Positions 25,192-39,758 are shown, numbered from the stretch's first letter. The stretch: DNA of 64,000 bases from Clonostachys chloroleuca (GCA_037952775.1 JBANAY010000003.1:20894001-20958000), one strand, 5' to 3'. Numbers and translations: made by a program. Notes: a model not told the origin generated them from the sequence alone.

Positions 25192-27934
25192 TTTAGTTAT
25201 TTTAAAATTAGATTAATTAACTCTAGGATTATCTAGTTAATCTTTAGAATAAACTAGTTATTATAACTAATACTATAGAGTAATAAGCTACTATAAATAT
25301 TATTATTATAGTTTAAGCTATAACTATAATCTAAGAATATAAATTAGAATAATTATTTAAACTACTAGTACTTAAGATATTTAATAGAATTTAAACTAAG
25401 CTCTAGAGATTTATTATATAATTTAGAGTATATTTTAATTATTTCCCTATTACTTTTAATATTAATATAACTAAAGTTATATATACTTACTCTTAACTTA
25501 CTAGAAGTATATTTAAATAGTTTAAACTAACTATTAGAAAGTATCTTAATAGATAAAGAAATTAATAAACTATTTAAATTATAATAAGTTTTAATTATTT
25601 TAAGAAAATTTTTAGATAAATCTTTAGAATTTAGAATAAATAATATAAAGCTAAATATAATATTAATAAACTTATTTAGATTAGATTAATTTTAGCTTTT
25701 AATACTAGATATCTATAACTATTATCTAAAATAGAATAGAATTATAAATAAACTATATTTTATTATTTTAATAAACTTAAAAAAAAAGTATAGAAAGAAT
25801 TATATAAAAAAGACTAATTATCTAGTCTCTATAATTATATAATAATAGCTATATATATTAAATAGTACTAATAGTAAATATAAAGAAAAGAACTAATTTA
25901 TACTAATATTAGTAAATCTTAATATAATTTAAGATAGTAAACTATAGTCTCTGGAATATATATAGATTCTATAGAACTAGAAACTATAGAAAAATAGAAA
26001 TACTATAACTATAATAAAATTAGATATATCTTATTATAATATCTAAAGTTTAAAAAGTAAAAATAAAAAAATTAGAAATCTACTAAAGAAGATTAAAGAT
26101 AATTAGAAATAATTAGAAAAATTAAAATTAAAATCTTTAGAATAATTAGAAAAACTATTTAGAAAGTAAACTCTATAACTACTATAGTTCTTAAACTTTC
26201 TTTATTATTTATCTATATCTTTAAAAAAAAGATATTAAAACTAGGGGAAAACTAGAACTATAAGATATTAAAAAAGAACTAATAATAACTTTTATAGATT
26301 TTCTAAAAACTTAAATAGAAATATAAATAAAAAGAATAAATTATAAAATATAGACTAATTACTAAGTATAAATACTTATTTCTCTAATAATAGAATTATT
26401 CTCTATAACTCTATAGAAAAAGAATAATATATATTTACTAAAGAAGAAATAAAAACTAAACTTAATAAACTTTATACTTATTATTAGAAGAGAATATAAG
26501 AATAAAATCTAGATTAAGAATTAGAATTAATAATCTATAATAAAAGAACTATTAATATTATTTAGAATAATAGTAATAAATATAATATACTAATTTATAT
26601 AAGAACTATAGGAATATAGAATTATTTTATAGAATCTTAAATAATTTACTATAGTATATAGTATAAATATACTAGAAAAGTAAGATTATAAATATTTTTT
26701 TTTCTAATTAAAAAGATTTCTATTAAGTATAAAGTAATATAAATATAATACTTTATATACTAATAGTATAGAATAGAATTATATATTATTTTTAAAGAAA
26801 ATCTAGAAGAATATCTTATTAAATATATATATAAAGAACTTCTAGTAGAATTATATTAAAAATAAAAATATAAGGTTTATAAAAATAATAAAATTAAATT
26901 ATAATATAAATAGAAATAGATAGAAATATAAATAATAATTATTTATAATAACTAAATTAAATAATATAATAACTAGAACTATAAAATCTATCTAGATATA
27001 AAATAGAAAGTATTAAAACTAGTAAAATATAATAATAATAATATAAATACTACTAAGTTATATCTCTAATAATAGTAGTTTTAGGAGGAAAAACTATAGA
27101 AATACTATTTAAAAAGATAATTATTCTTAATAACTAATAAAAAAAGTAATAAAATAGAAAAGTAAGTAATTACTTCTACTAATAAAAGAGAATAGAATAA
27201 AATATATTCTAATAAAGAGATACTAATTATAATTAATAAACTAAATAATTAGAAGAGAAAGTTTAAATAATATATTTCTAATTATATAAATAAACTAAGA
27301 ATACTTATAAATATTCTAAAATAAGTATTTAAAAATAATAAAAAATAAGAATAGTTTAAATAATAAATTAACTAGATAAAAAATAATCTAAACTATCTAT
27401 AATAGGGCTATAGTATAGTATAATATTAATAATAGATTAGAAAACTCTAATAGCTATTAAAATAGAAAATTTATTTTATATTCTTATAGAAATAGAAATT
27501 AAGAGGAATTAGTTTATAATATTTATTAACTATAGAGTATAGAAAAATTATATCTTATTAGTAATAATTAATTAATTTTATTTATTATAGAAAAAGTAAA
27601 AAGAAATCTATATAGTTATAAATATTAAAAGCTTAAAATTTAAATATAATAATAGAATTATTAACTTTAAAACTAATTATCTTATAATTAAAATCTAAAA
27701 AAAGAAATTTAATATTATTTATAATCTAATACTATTAAGAACTTATAATATAATATTAAGATTATTATAATTATAAAATATAAACTTATTAATAGATTAG
27801 TTTACTAACTATATAGAGTAAAAAAATACTCTTATAAACTTATATTAGAATTAATAAAAATAAAAATTTTATTAGATATTAGAAGAATAGAATAATTCCT
27901 TAATAACTAAAAGTACTATTATAAATAATAATAT

Positions 27935-28690
27935 TAAGATTTACCTTATAGACTATAGGGTAGATTAAGATTACCCTATATTAATTAATTAAATAATATA
28001 TAATTAGTATAGGGTAAGGGGGAATAAAATAACTAACTTAGAGCTCTCTAAAGCTGGGAGCTCTCTGAAGCTACTAGCCTAACCTACTATAGCTGCCTAT
28101 TAGGGTAATTATATTAGCAGTTATAACTACTTTAATAGCTACTGTAGTATTTATACTAGTAATCCTATATTATACTGAAGCAGCTATATTAGCAGACTTT
28201 ATATCTGCTATAGTACTTATATTAGCAGACCTTATATCTGCTGTATAAGAACCTTAGTACTTAGTTTAGTAAACCTTATAACTACTATAGTAGCTATATT
28301 AGTAGACTTTATATCCGCTATAGTATCTGTATTAGTAGTCTTATATCTTTCTATATAAGAACCTTATAATAGTTATAAACCTATATTATAGAAGGTAATA
28401 TATTATCTTTAGGGCTCTTATAGCCTGGAAATACCTATAAGTATAGGGCTTCCTCCCTACTAAATAGAGATTCTATATTACTAATATACTCTTTTATCTA
28501 CCCTATAGTCTATCTTTCTTAGCTACTCTATAGCTAATAGAGCTTTATTTTCTCTTATAGAGCCTATACCTTCTACTATACCCTTTTAAATAATCCTTCT
28601 CTAGTATTTTAGAGCCTACCCTATAAGCTTTATCTACTCTAGATCTAGCTTACCCTATAGCTAGTTTACCCTATACTAGAGACCTTAACC
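27935..28690. repeat. Compositionally distinct island with internal repeats inside Gypsy II
   Basis: About 750 bp with clearly more G and C than its surroundings, keeping several CpA, TpG and CpG. A unit of about 76 bp occurs at 28180-28255 and 28290-28365. Inside each, a 6 bp stem (agcaga...tctgct) recurs with varying quality. The motif TATAGGGTA or its complement appears at least six times, near both ends of the island. It lies upstream of the reverse transcriptase. It could be a solo LTR of another family, but I found no TSD. Confidence 0.5.
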
Positions 28691-31253
28691 TTTTAAAAAA
28701 TAAGAATAATAACTTATAATAATAAATAAATAATATAATAATTATAATCTTAATAATACTATAATCTAGTATAATAAGAAACTTATTTTAATAAGAATTA
28801 AAATAAATAATATAAATTTTAAAATAGATATAGAAATAGAAATAGCTCTTAAATATATTTTTAATACTAATTAATTAGAAATAACTAATAAAAGAATAAT
28901 AATAAAAATATAAAATTAAATATAATTAATAGTAAAAGAAAATATAAAAACTATTTTTAAAACTCTTTAATATTAGAATTAAAGAATAGAGCTAAATAAA
29001 TAATAAATAAAAAGCTTAATAGAATAAAGAGAGTAATATTTAGTATAAATACTAGTAAAAAAAATATTTAGAATAAAAAGAATAATTTAAAAATATTCTA
29101 TAGAAATATAATTATTTTAAGAAAATATTATTTATAAAAGAATTTAAAATAGAATTATTAGAATATAATTAATAAGATTATAAAATCTTTATTATTAAAG
29201 AAAAAGAATTTAATTTTTATAAACTATATAATTTTATAGAACTTTAGTTATAAATATTCTATAAATATATTAATAATATATTAATAAAAAACTATATATA
29301 ACTATTAACTTTATCTATAGAATATTCTATAATATTTATATTAAAAAAAATAATAAAGTCTATTTAATTATTAATTATTAATAATTAAATAAAATTATAT
29401 ATAAGAATAAAAATATTCTTATTACTAATTATAAAACTTAGAAATTAATTATAGAATAAATAGTAGTTTATTATATTAGATCTAAAGAGAGTTTATAATT
29501 TAATATAAATTAAGAAAGAAAATAAATAGAAAATAGTATTTAGAATAAAGTTTAATTTTTATAAATATTTTATTATATTCTTTAGATTAATAAATATATT
29601 TATAATATTTTAATAAATAATTAATTAAATATTTTAAAAGTATTTAAATATCTTTATAATTATTTATTTTAATAATATTTTAATATTTTCTAATAATTTA
29701 AAAATATATAAAAAAAATATATATTAAATCTTAAAAAAACTAAAAAATAAAACTTTTTATAGAACTAAAGAAAAGTTTTTTCTATATATAAAAAATTAAT
29801 TTTTTAAAATATATTATTTAATTAAATAAAATATAAATAAAATAAAATAAAATTTTTATAATTAAAGATTAGAAAATATTAAAATTTATTAAAAAAATAT
29901 AAATTTTTCTTAGATTTATTAATTATTATTAATATTTTATTAAGAATTATAAGAAAATTATTATATTTTTATATATATAATATTATAAAAAAAGAAATAG
30001 AATTCTAATAGAATAATAAATAATAAGTATTTAATAAAATTAAGAATTAGATATTTTTAGAATCTATATTATAGATATTTAATTCTAAAAAAAAAGTAGA
30101 ATTTAAAATTAATACTTTAGACTTTATAATTAGTATATAATTTAGCTAAAGGAATAATATTAAAGTTTTATATTCTATAGTATTCTTTTTAAAAAAACTA
30201 TATAATATAGAACTTAATTATTCTATTTATAATAAGGAATTTATAATTATTATATATATATTTAAAGAATTTAAATACTACTATCTAGGAATATAATATA
30301 AAATCAAAATATATAGATTATAAGAATATCTAATATTTTATTACTATTTAATAGTTTAATAGAAAATAAATATATTATACTAAATATTTATTTAAATTTA
30401 ATTATAAAATTATATATTAAAAAAGATTAGAAAATAGAAAAACTAATATTTTTAATTAGAAATCTAAATATAAATAAATTATAATAAGATATAAAAATAA
30501 TACTTATTAAGAAAATATATAAATATTTACTTTTAGAATATTAAAAAATTAAAAAAATCTTTAATAAAATAAAATAATATTATAATTACTTTAGTTTATA
30601 AAAAAATATATAAACTATAATTTTAAAATATAATATTTATATATAAATTAAATCTATAAGATATAAACTTTATAGAGAACTTAAGCTAATATAAATATTA
30701 GAATAATTATAATAATTAATATTTTTTAATTATATTATTAAGTTACTATTATTAATAGAACTTATAATAGAAGTATAATATAATAGTATTTTAATTATTA
30801 TTAATAAACTTATAAAATATAAATATTTTATTCTATATAAAAAAATAAGTTTTATAAAAGATTTTATATATTAATTTTTATAATATATAATTAGTTATTA
30901 TAGATTATTTAAAAAGATAATTTTAAATAGATAAATAATATTTATTTCTAAGTTTTAGTAATTATTTATAATATAAATAGATACTAAATATAAACTTTTA
31001 ATAGTTTATTACTCTTAGAGTAATAAATAAATAGAATATTTAAATTAAATATTAAAATTATACTTATAAGTATATATTAATTATAAATAAAATAATTAGA
31101 TATAATTATTATCTATAATATAAATTATATATAATAGTTTAATATAGAAATCTATTTAATTTATATTAATATATATAAACTATAGTTATAAATTAGAATT
31201 CTAGAACTAATAAATATTTAATAAACTAAATATATTTATTATTATATTTATAA

Positions 31254-32201
31254 TACTATATAAAACTATATTTAGTTTTTAAATTAGTATATAATAACTT
31301 TATAATTAATTATTATATTCTTTAAGTATTCTATAATAATAATTAATTAATTTATTATAATTCTAAATATTATTTAATTAATTTTATTTAATTTAACTTT
31401 TCTTTTTAATAAACTTTTTAATAATTCTATTTTATTTAATTAATTCTTTTCTATTTATCTAATATTACTAATTAATAGATTTTTAAATTTAAAAAGCTAT
31501 TTTAATCTAAATTAAATTAAATTAATATATTATCTACTAGTATTATATATAGTATATTAGATTATAATAATTATTAAGTATTAGAGGAATATTTATATAA
31601 TTCTCTATAAATATATTAAAAGTTAGAATTATTTATATATCTTCTTATTAACTAATTACTAGATAGAGTAATAACTCTAATAGATATAATTACTAAATCT
31701 ATATAAAAGAAAGTAATTTTATTATTATAAATAAATCTATAATAGATTATAAGTTTAAATAATTAATATTTAAAAAGAGATTCTAATAGTTCTTATTAAT
31801 AATAACTATTATAAATATAAGAATCTAATTACTTATAATAATTAAGTTCTAATTATAGGGAATAATAATATTAAAAATATCTATTATTATTATAAGAAGA
31901 GATAGTTAATAGTTAGTAATTAGAGATTAATAATAATAAGCTTAGAGAGATATTATAATTAATTATAAATAATAAGTATTTCTTTTTAAAGTTTATAATT
32001 AAATTATATATTTAATAAGCTTTTCTTAGAGATATTATTATTTTATTTTAGCTTATATAAATAAAAAGATAAAAAAAAATTAAAAATAAAAATTAGATAT
32101 AGATTAAAACTTAGTTAAAAAATATTATATAGATCTAGTTATATATAATTTAATCTTAGAATATTCCTTAAATATAATAAAAACCTCTTTTTTAAAAAAA
32201 A
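31254..32201 (+). mobile_element. R1 copy C with 13 bp TSD, inserted in Gypsy II integrase
   Basis: It is flanked by attatatttataa at 31241-31253 and 32202-32214. It is 948 bp, starts tactatataaaac and ends in a run of A. The integrase fragment at 38.05-38.94 kb shows the uninterrupted sequence across the same point, which supports the insertion call. Confidence 0.87.
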
Positions 32202-33378
32202 ATTATATTTATAAAAGAAATATTATATTTATTATATATAGAAATAAAGATAAAATTAGAATTTATTTAAAAAATAAAATAAAAAAAATATTATAATAAA
32301 ATAAATTTAAAAAGATTAATTTTTAAAAAAAGAGATAAAATCTATTTACTCTATAAAAATATTATAATATTATAATAAAGTAATAAATTAGATTATAAAA
32401 AACTTAAACTATTTAAAATTAAGAATAAAAAATTAAATACTAATTATAAATTATTATTATTAGATATAATATATATTTATCTAGTTTTTTATATTTTATT
32501 ATTTAAAAAAGTATTAGAAAATACTTTAAATTAAAACTATCTAATTAAAATCTATAAAAAAGAATATAAAATAAAATAAAATATTAAAAAAAGAAATTAA
32601 AAATAAATAAATATTTTATTTTATTAAATAGAAAGAATATATTAATAAAAATAATATCTAGGAATTTACTAAATATTTAAAAAACTATTAAAAGCTTATT
32701 TAATAGTTCTACTAATAATATTAGAAAAGAAAAATAGATTAAAAAAATTAGAAAGAATTAAAATTTAATTAATAATTCTAATAATACTAAAAGATTATAC
32801 TATATCTATAACTTACTACTCCTTTAGAATTACCTCCTTCTAAGTATAAATATTATTCTATTTATTTAAATTATATACCCTATAATAAAATAGATATTAG
32901 AATTTCTCCTAAGCTATTTAATACTAATAATAAAAATAAGAAATCTTTATTAAAATCTTCTAAAAAGCTAATTTAGAAAAAGCTAATTTACTTTCTAAAT
33001 ACTACTCCTTAGTAATTAAGTATTTTACTATAAGAAAATTAATAAGAATTAGGAAATAATAAAATAAGAGTATATATACTAAGATATTATCTTAATACTA
33101 TTATAAGATTAATCTAGCTTTATATACTCTTTATAATAAAAAAAAGCTTTATTTATATAATATATCTTTTTATATTTAAAATAATTTAAATAAAATATAG
33201 TTTTAATATCTATCTTCTTAATTAGAGATATAAAATATTTATACTATTATAATTTTTTAAATAAAAATTATAATATAGTTAGTAATATATAGAATAATTA
33301 AAAATAAAGAAAATTATATACTAACTATTAGCTATAAAAACTAGTCTTAAGAATAAAACTAATAGGAAGAGAGTAATA

Positions 33379-34123
33379 TATTATAAATAAAGTATATACT
33401 ACTAGTATTATATAGTATATTCTATTCTTTTTACTAATAAGAAATAGATTATTCTGAATTATAAATAAATTTAAATAATTCTTAACTAAATTTATTCTAG
33501 ATTATTAATAAGCTATTATAAACCCTTAGTATATATATATATTTATTTTACTAGATAGAGATACTTTTTTAAATAATTATTAATAATATTATCTATATAT
33601 CTATTATTACTAGCTATTATAAATTTAACCAATATATACTATTATATATAGACCCTACTTTTTCTCTCTAATTATACCTAGATTATCCGGATCTTATAAT
33701 AATCCTTATAATCCTTAACTCAGGATTATTACTAAGCCTTAATAATCCCCTAGTATATATATATATTTATTTTACTAGATAGAATACTCTTCCAGATAGT
33801 TATTAATAATATTATCTATATATCTATTATTACTAGCTCTATAATACTTATATATTAATAGTAACTTATATTATATAGCCTAAGACAACCTGATCGTACT
33901 ACTCAGAATAATACTCTGATTAGTTTAACCCCGACCTACCCTAGACCCTGTCCAGTATAAGTTAACTAACTGTTATACTAGCTTTATAATATTTATATAT
34001 TAATAATAATTTATATTATATAGCTTATAATAATCTAATTATATTACTTAGAATAATACTCTAATTAGTTATATTCTAATCTATTCTAAACCCTTATTTA
34101 GTATAAATTATCTAACTATTATA
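33379..34123 (+). repeat. 3' LTR of Gypsy II, split by a solo LTR
   Basis: The two parts, 33379-33614 and 33983-34123, join across the inserted solo LTR. It starts tattataaataaag and ends ctaactattata. Confidence 0.8.
33615..33977 (+). mobile_element. Solo LTR (363 bp) with TSD ctagc, least-mutated element in the block
   Basis: It is flanked by ctagc at 33610-33614 and 33978-33982 and sits inside the 3' LTR of Gypsy II. It keeps CpG and CpA (tccgga, gatcg, ccccgacc, ctcagg), unlike all neighbours, so it is probably the youngest insertion, or it escaped most RIP. Confidence 0.87.
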
Positions 34124-34187
34124 TAAATTAGAAAATAAAGATTAAATAATAATTAATATTTTTATAAGCTATAATACTTTATTATTA

Positions 34188-36205
34188 TTATTTTTAAGAG
34201 GTTTTTACTATATTTAAAGAATATCCTAAGATTAGATTATATATAACTAGATCTATATAATTTATTTTTAATTAAGTTTTAGTTTATATTTAATCTTTAA
34301 CTTTATTTTTTTTTACCTTTTTATTTATATAAACTAAAGTAAAATAATAATATTTCTTAAAAACTTTAAGAAAAGCTTATTAAATATATAACTTAGCTAT
34401 AGGTTCTAAAGAAAAATACTTATTATCTATAATTAATTATAATATCTCTCTATATTATATAGTATAATTAATTATATATAAATAGATATTAGATTAATAT
34501 TAAATCTATATTATTTCTAATAAAAATATTCTATAGCTATAAATATATACTATATTTATAGAAATAAAATAACTAATAACTTTATATAACTAGCTTTTTT
34601 TATTCCTAAATATATATAATTTTAAATTAAACTAAAACTAATTTTAATATATTCTAGTCTAATATAAATAATATCTTAATCTAAATATAATTAAAAAAAT
34701 ATAAAGTTTAAATAATTAATTTTTAAAAGTTATCTCTATTCTAATTATCTTAATATAGTATATAATATATTAAAACTATAAATTATATATTAGATTATAA
34801 TAAGCTTATATAAGAGGGTAGTTATTCTTAAGATATAGTATTTACTTAAGTTTATCTTAATTCTCTATAAGTTCTTATAGTAATAGTTATAGATAATAAG
34901 CTATATAAAATAATAGATTAAGTAGATATAGCTACTAGATCTATAATACTAAGAGTAGCTTTATTATTATAAATAGATTCTTAATTAATTAGAAAAATAT
35001 ATTATAAATATATTTAGTAAATAACTATATTAAATTACTATATTATTATTATTATTTTAAAAATCTTATTAAAAGTATTAACTAGATTCTAAGAGATTAG
35101 AATATTTATATTAAATATTATAACTATTTAAATACTTACTAAATATTTAGTAATTAATTAATTAAGTAATTAATAGTAAGATATAATTAATTAATTAATT
35201 ATAATAAGCTTTAAGTTAGAAAGGAAATATAGTTATTATTATTAGATAATAAGTTTCTTTCTTTAGAGGCTATAATTATAACTAGGTTATTTATATATCT
35301 AGCTATATAAATATCTTCTATTACTAGAGTTTTTATAAAATTAATATCTATATCTAGACTAAAAGTATAATATTTTAATTTTATCTTATAATATTAAAGG
35401 TTTAGATATAGACTATTAATTATATTCTTAAAAAATATATATTAGATTATATATTACTTAATCTTAGAATATATTTTTATTTATAGTAAAACTAATAAAA
35501 AAATAATATCTCTCTAAATTTATTATTACTAATCTCTAATTACTAATTATTAACTATCTCTTCTTATAATAATAATAAATACTTCTAATATTATTATTCC
35601 CTATAGCTAGAACTTAATTATTATAAATAACTAGATCTTTATACTTATAATAGTTATTATTAATAAAAACTATTAAAATCTCTTTTTAAATATTAATTAT
35701 TTAAATCTATAATCTATAATAGATTTATTTATAATAATAAAACTACTCTTTTTTATATAGATTTAGTAATTATACTTATTAGAGCTATTACTCTATCTAG
35801 TAATTAGTTAATAAAAAGATATATAAATAATTCTAGTTTTTAATATATTTATAGAGAATTATATAAATATTTCTCTAATATTTAATAATTATTATAATCT
35901 AATATACTATATATAGTACTAGTAAGTAATATATTAAGTTAAATTAATCTAAATTAAAATAGCTTTTTAAATTTAAAAATCTATTAATTAATAATATTAA
36001 ATAGATAGAAGAGAATTAATTAAATAAAATAGAATTATTAAAAAATTTATTAAAGAAAAAAATTAAATTAAATAAGATTAATTAGATAGTATTTAGAATT
36101 ATAATAAGTTAGTTAATTATTACTATAGAATATTTAAAGAATATAATAGCTAATTATAAAGTTATTATATACTAATTAAAAAACTAAATATAGTTTTATA
36201 TAGTA
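34188..36205 (-). mobile_element. R1 copy D, split by an R2 element
   Basis: The R1 sequence runs 34188-34452 and resumes at 35517-36205, the gap being a complete R2. The R1 parts align with copy B in the same orientation. Confidence 0.75.
34453..35502 (+). mobile_element. R2 full-length copy (1,050 bp) with 14 bp TSD
   Basis: It is flanked by ataatatctctcta at 34439-34452 and 35503-35516; the uninterrupted target is visible in other R1 copies. It starts tattatatagtataatt and ends actaataaaaaaa, an A tail. It contains a core also found in R1, with the words ctactagatctata and tttattattataaa. Confidence 0.85.
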
Positions 36206-36662
36206 ATTATTTTATTTATAAAAGCTTTTCTATTTAAATACTATTAATATTTAAATATATTAGACTTTATAAATAGTTTCTATTTAGATTAGTTTTATAT
36301 AATATATAATATATTAGAACTAGAAACTATATCTTAGATTATTATAATTATTAAGTATTTAGTTATTATTAAAGTTTAACTTATTAAGCTTATCTTTATT
36401 ATCTACTAGTATTATATATAGAATAGAAGATATTAATATCTCTTTATAGACTTTATAATAAAATATTAAGCCTAGTAGTTATAACTATTAGGCTTATATA
36501 ATTATAAGTAGCTTTATTATTATAAGAAATTCTATTACTAAGTATAAGCTCTATTATTAGATATATAGATTATAAATAAGCTTTTAAGAATTATTATTAA
36601 TTATTTTTATTATATATATAAAGACTTTATTTATTACTATAACTAGGTTCTAGCTACTAGGA
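36206..36662 (+). repeat. R1b fragment
   Basis: It matches 22830-23154 and continues past the point where that copy is interrupted. It ends at the LTR starting at 36668. Confidence 0.55.
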
Positions 36663-37299
36663 ATAATTATAATAATTAGATAACTTATACTAGATAGGGT
36701 CTAGGGTAGATTAGAATTAAACTAATTAGAGTATTATTCTAAATAATATAATTAAATTATTTTAAGCTATATAATATAAGTTACTATTAATATATAAGTA
36801 TTATAGAGCTAGTAATAATAGATATATAGATAATATTATTAATAACTATCTAAAAGAGTATTCTATCTAGTAAAATAAATATATATATATACTAGGGGCT
36901 TATAATAGCTTACTAGTAATCTAGAGTAAATTTAGCTAAGAATTATTCAGATTTACTAATAATCCAGAGTAATCTATCTCTTATTAGTAGAAAAGGTAGA
37001 GTATACTATATAATATAGTAGGTATATACTTTATTTATAATAGTTTATTAGAATAAGTATTTCTAGATCTAGTAATATTATTAGATAAGTTTCTAATAGT
37101 TCTTTAGATATTTAATAGATTTCTAAATATTATTATATACTCCTACTACTAATAATAATCTACTTACTCTAACTATTAAAAATAATACTATAGATAAAAA
37201 TAGTAATAATAATAGTAGTAATAATAATAATAATTATATTAAAAAAATATAGCTCTTATAAAACTAAATTAACTAGCTTAATATATATCTTATAAATAC

Positions 37300-38052
37300 T
37301 TATTAGGAGTTAGTTAATATAATAATATAATATACTAAAACTATAAGTTATATATTGGGCTATAGTAGATTTATATAAGAAAATAGTTATTCTTAAGATA
37401 TAGTATTTATTTAAATTTATCTTAATCTTCTATAAGTTCTTATAATAGTAGTTATAAATAGCAGATTATATAAAGTAATAAATTAAATAGATATAGCTAC
37501 TAGATCTATAATATTAAGAGTAGTTTTATTACTATAAGTAGGTCTTTAATTAATTAAAGATATATTTAGTAAATAGCTATATTAGATTACCTTAGATAAT
37601 TATTATTATTATTTTAAAAGTCTTATTAAAAATATTAATTAAACCCTAAGAGATTAGAATATTTATATTAAATATTATAATTATTTAAATACTTACTAGA
37701 TATCTAGTAATTAATTAATTAAATAATTAATAGTAAGATATAATTAATTAATTAATTATAATAAGTTTTAAATTAGAAAGAAAATATAGTTATTATTAAA
37801 TAATAAACTTTCTCCCTTAGGGGTTATAAGTATAACTAGATTATTTATATATCTAGCTATATAAATATCTCCTATTACTAAAGTTTTTATAAGATTAATA
37901 CCTATATCTAGATTAAAAGTATAATATTTTAACTTTATCTTATTAAAGGTTTAGATATAAACTACTAATTATATTCTTAAAAAATATATATCAGATTATA
38001 TATTATCTAATCTTAGGATAAACCCTTATTTATAGTAAAACTAATAAAAAAA
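37300..38052 (+). mobile_element. R2 copy, 5'-truncated
   Basis: It lacks roughly the first 300 bp of the full R2 but keeps the 3' tail and A run (ctaataaaaaaaa). It is followed directly by Gypsy integrase sequence. Confidence 0.65.
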
Positions 38053-38945
38053 ATATTTTAATTATTATTAATAAATTTATAAAATATAGATATTTTATTC
38101 TATATAAAGAAGTAAGCTCTATAGAAGATCTTATATATTAATTTCTATAATATATAGTTAGTTACTATAGGTTATTTAAAGAAATTATTTTAGATAGAAA
38201 GATAATATTTATCTCTAAGTTTTAATAATTATTTATAATATAAATAGATACTAAATATAAGCTTTTAATAGTTTATTATTATTCTTAGAATAATAAATAA
38301 ATAGAATATCTAAACTAAATATTAAAATAATACTTGTAAATATATATTAATTATAAATAAAATAATTAGATATAACTATTATCTATAGTATAGATTATAT
38401 ATAATAGCTTAATATAAGAATCTAACTTATATCTATATATATAAACTATAATTATAAATTAGAATTTTAAAATTAATAAATACTTAATAGACTAAATATA
38501 TTTACTATTATACTTATAAAAGAAATATTATATTTATTATATATAGAAATAAAAATAGAATTAGAATTTATCTAAAAAAGAATAAAAAAATACTATAATA
38601 AAATAAAATTAAAAGAACTAATTTTTAAAAAAAATAATAAAGTTTATTTATTCTATAATAATATTATAATAATATAACTAAATAATAAATTAGATTATAA
38701 AAAATTAAAACTATTTAAAATTAAGAATAAAAAATTAAATACTAATTATAAACTATTACTACTAAATATAATATATATCTACTTAGTTTTTTATATCTTA
38801 TTATTTAAAAAAGTATTAGAAATATTCTAAATTAAGATTATCTAATTAAAATCTATAAAGAAGAATATAAATTAGAAAAAATACTAAAAAAAGAAATTAA
38901 AAATAAATAAATATTCTACTTTATTAAATAGAAAAAATATACTAA
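38053..38945 (+). repeat. Gypsy integrase fragment
   Basis: It is collinear with 30790-31253 plus 32215-32660 of Gypsy II but without the R1 insertion. Integrase relics include a NYKQNNW-like stretch near 38350. Confidence 0.7.
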
Positions 38946-39140
38946 TAATTACTATTAAACTTAAGATACTATAGTAGCTATAATATCTTCTTATTATTAT
39001 ATAGTAATTAAGATAAAATAATTAGTTAAATAAGAGTTATTAATATATAATAGTTAGATAATTTATACTAAATAGAATTTAGAATAAATTAGAGTTAAAC
39101 TAATTAGAGTATTATTCTAAGTAATTAGATATATATATTA

Positions 39141-39758
39141 GTTAAATTTATAATATAGAACTTATAATATAAACTAGTTTTAATTTCTAATATAATATTA
39201 TATAATTATTCTATTTCTAGAAGAATATTATAATAATCTAGATAAAAAAGATCTTTATTTATTAGGAGATTTAGAAATAATATATAGATCTATTTAATAA
39301 AGTAATAGAAATAAATAATTAATAATTATTTTAATAATAGATCTTATAGCTATTAGAGAATAAAGTAAAAGTTATATTAAAAATATTAAAATAAAACTAT
39401 ATAACTATAGTAGATATTATAATATACTCTAACTAATAAAATAAATTAATATAAATAATAATTAAATAGAATAGAAAATTCTTATAAATATTAAATATTA
39501 ATCTAAAAAATAACTTAATAATATATTTAATTTAATAATTAAATTATTTAATTAGTTTTAAATTAATATTTCTAATTAGTTTTATAAAAAGCTAGAAATT
39601 ATATATAAATTATTTAATATAATTATAAAATTATAAAGAAATATTTTAGAAGAAAATAAACTTTATTATAATTATTTATAATCTTTAATAGAAATTTTTT
39701 TAAAAGTTTAAAAAAATTATTATAAATAAAATACTATAATTAATTAATAAATTTAATA
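39141..39758. other. AT-rich segment, unassigned
   Basis: Degenerate AT-rich sequence with no structure I can name, between the Gypsy III LTR fragment and the next R1 fragment. Confidence 0.3.

Larger units (their letters stand above)
23778..34123 (+). mobile_element. Gypsy II: Ty3/Gypsy LTR retrotransposon with nested insertions
   Basis: It is bounded by the 5 bp TSD taaat at 23773-23777 and 34124-34128. The 5' LTR starts at 23778 and is split by R1 copy B; the 3' LTR is 33379-34123, split by a solo LTR. Plus-strand coding relics are in the expected order. Reverse transcriptase lies at about 29476-29700 (LDLKRVYNLI, then YFNNILIFS at 29665-29691 in place of YLDDILIFS). RNase H lies at about 30217-30470 (YNKEF, IFKEFKYY, then a DHKN-type segment mutated to DYKN). 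Integrase lies at about 30790-31253 and 32215-33010. The integrase is interrupted by R1 copy C. The sequence after the 5' LTR matches the corresponding region of Gypsy I, so the two are the same family in opposite orientation. Confidence 0.88.
36668..39140 (-). mobile_element. Gypsy III: deleted/mosaic Gypsy remnant
   Basis: A left LTR of about 375 bp (36668-37042), and the start of a right LTR at 39046 preceded by the same leader seen left of 20510. The interior is far too short for a full element and holds an R2 copy and a Gypsy II-like integrase fragment. No TSD found, so the exact history is unclear. Confidence 0.6.

Noticed and set aside
21736..32201. R1 as a DNA transposon or MITE
   Set aside because: The ends are not inverted repeats, the TSDs are 13 bp rather than a fixed 2-11 bp, and one end is an A run.
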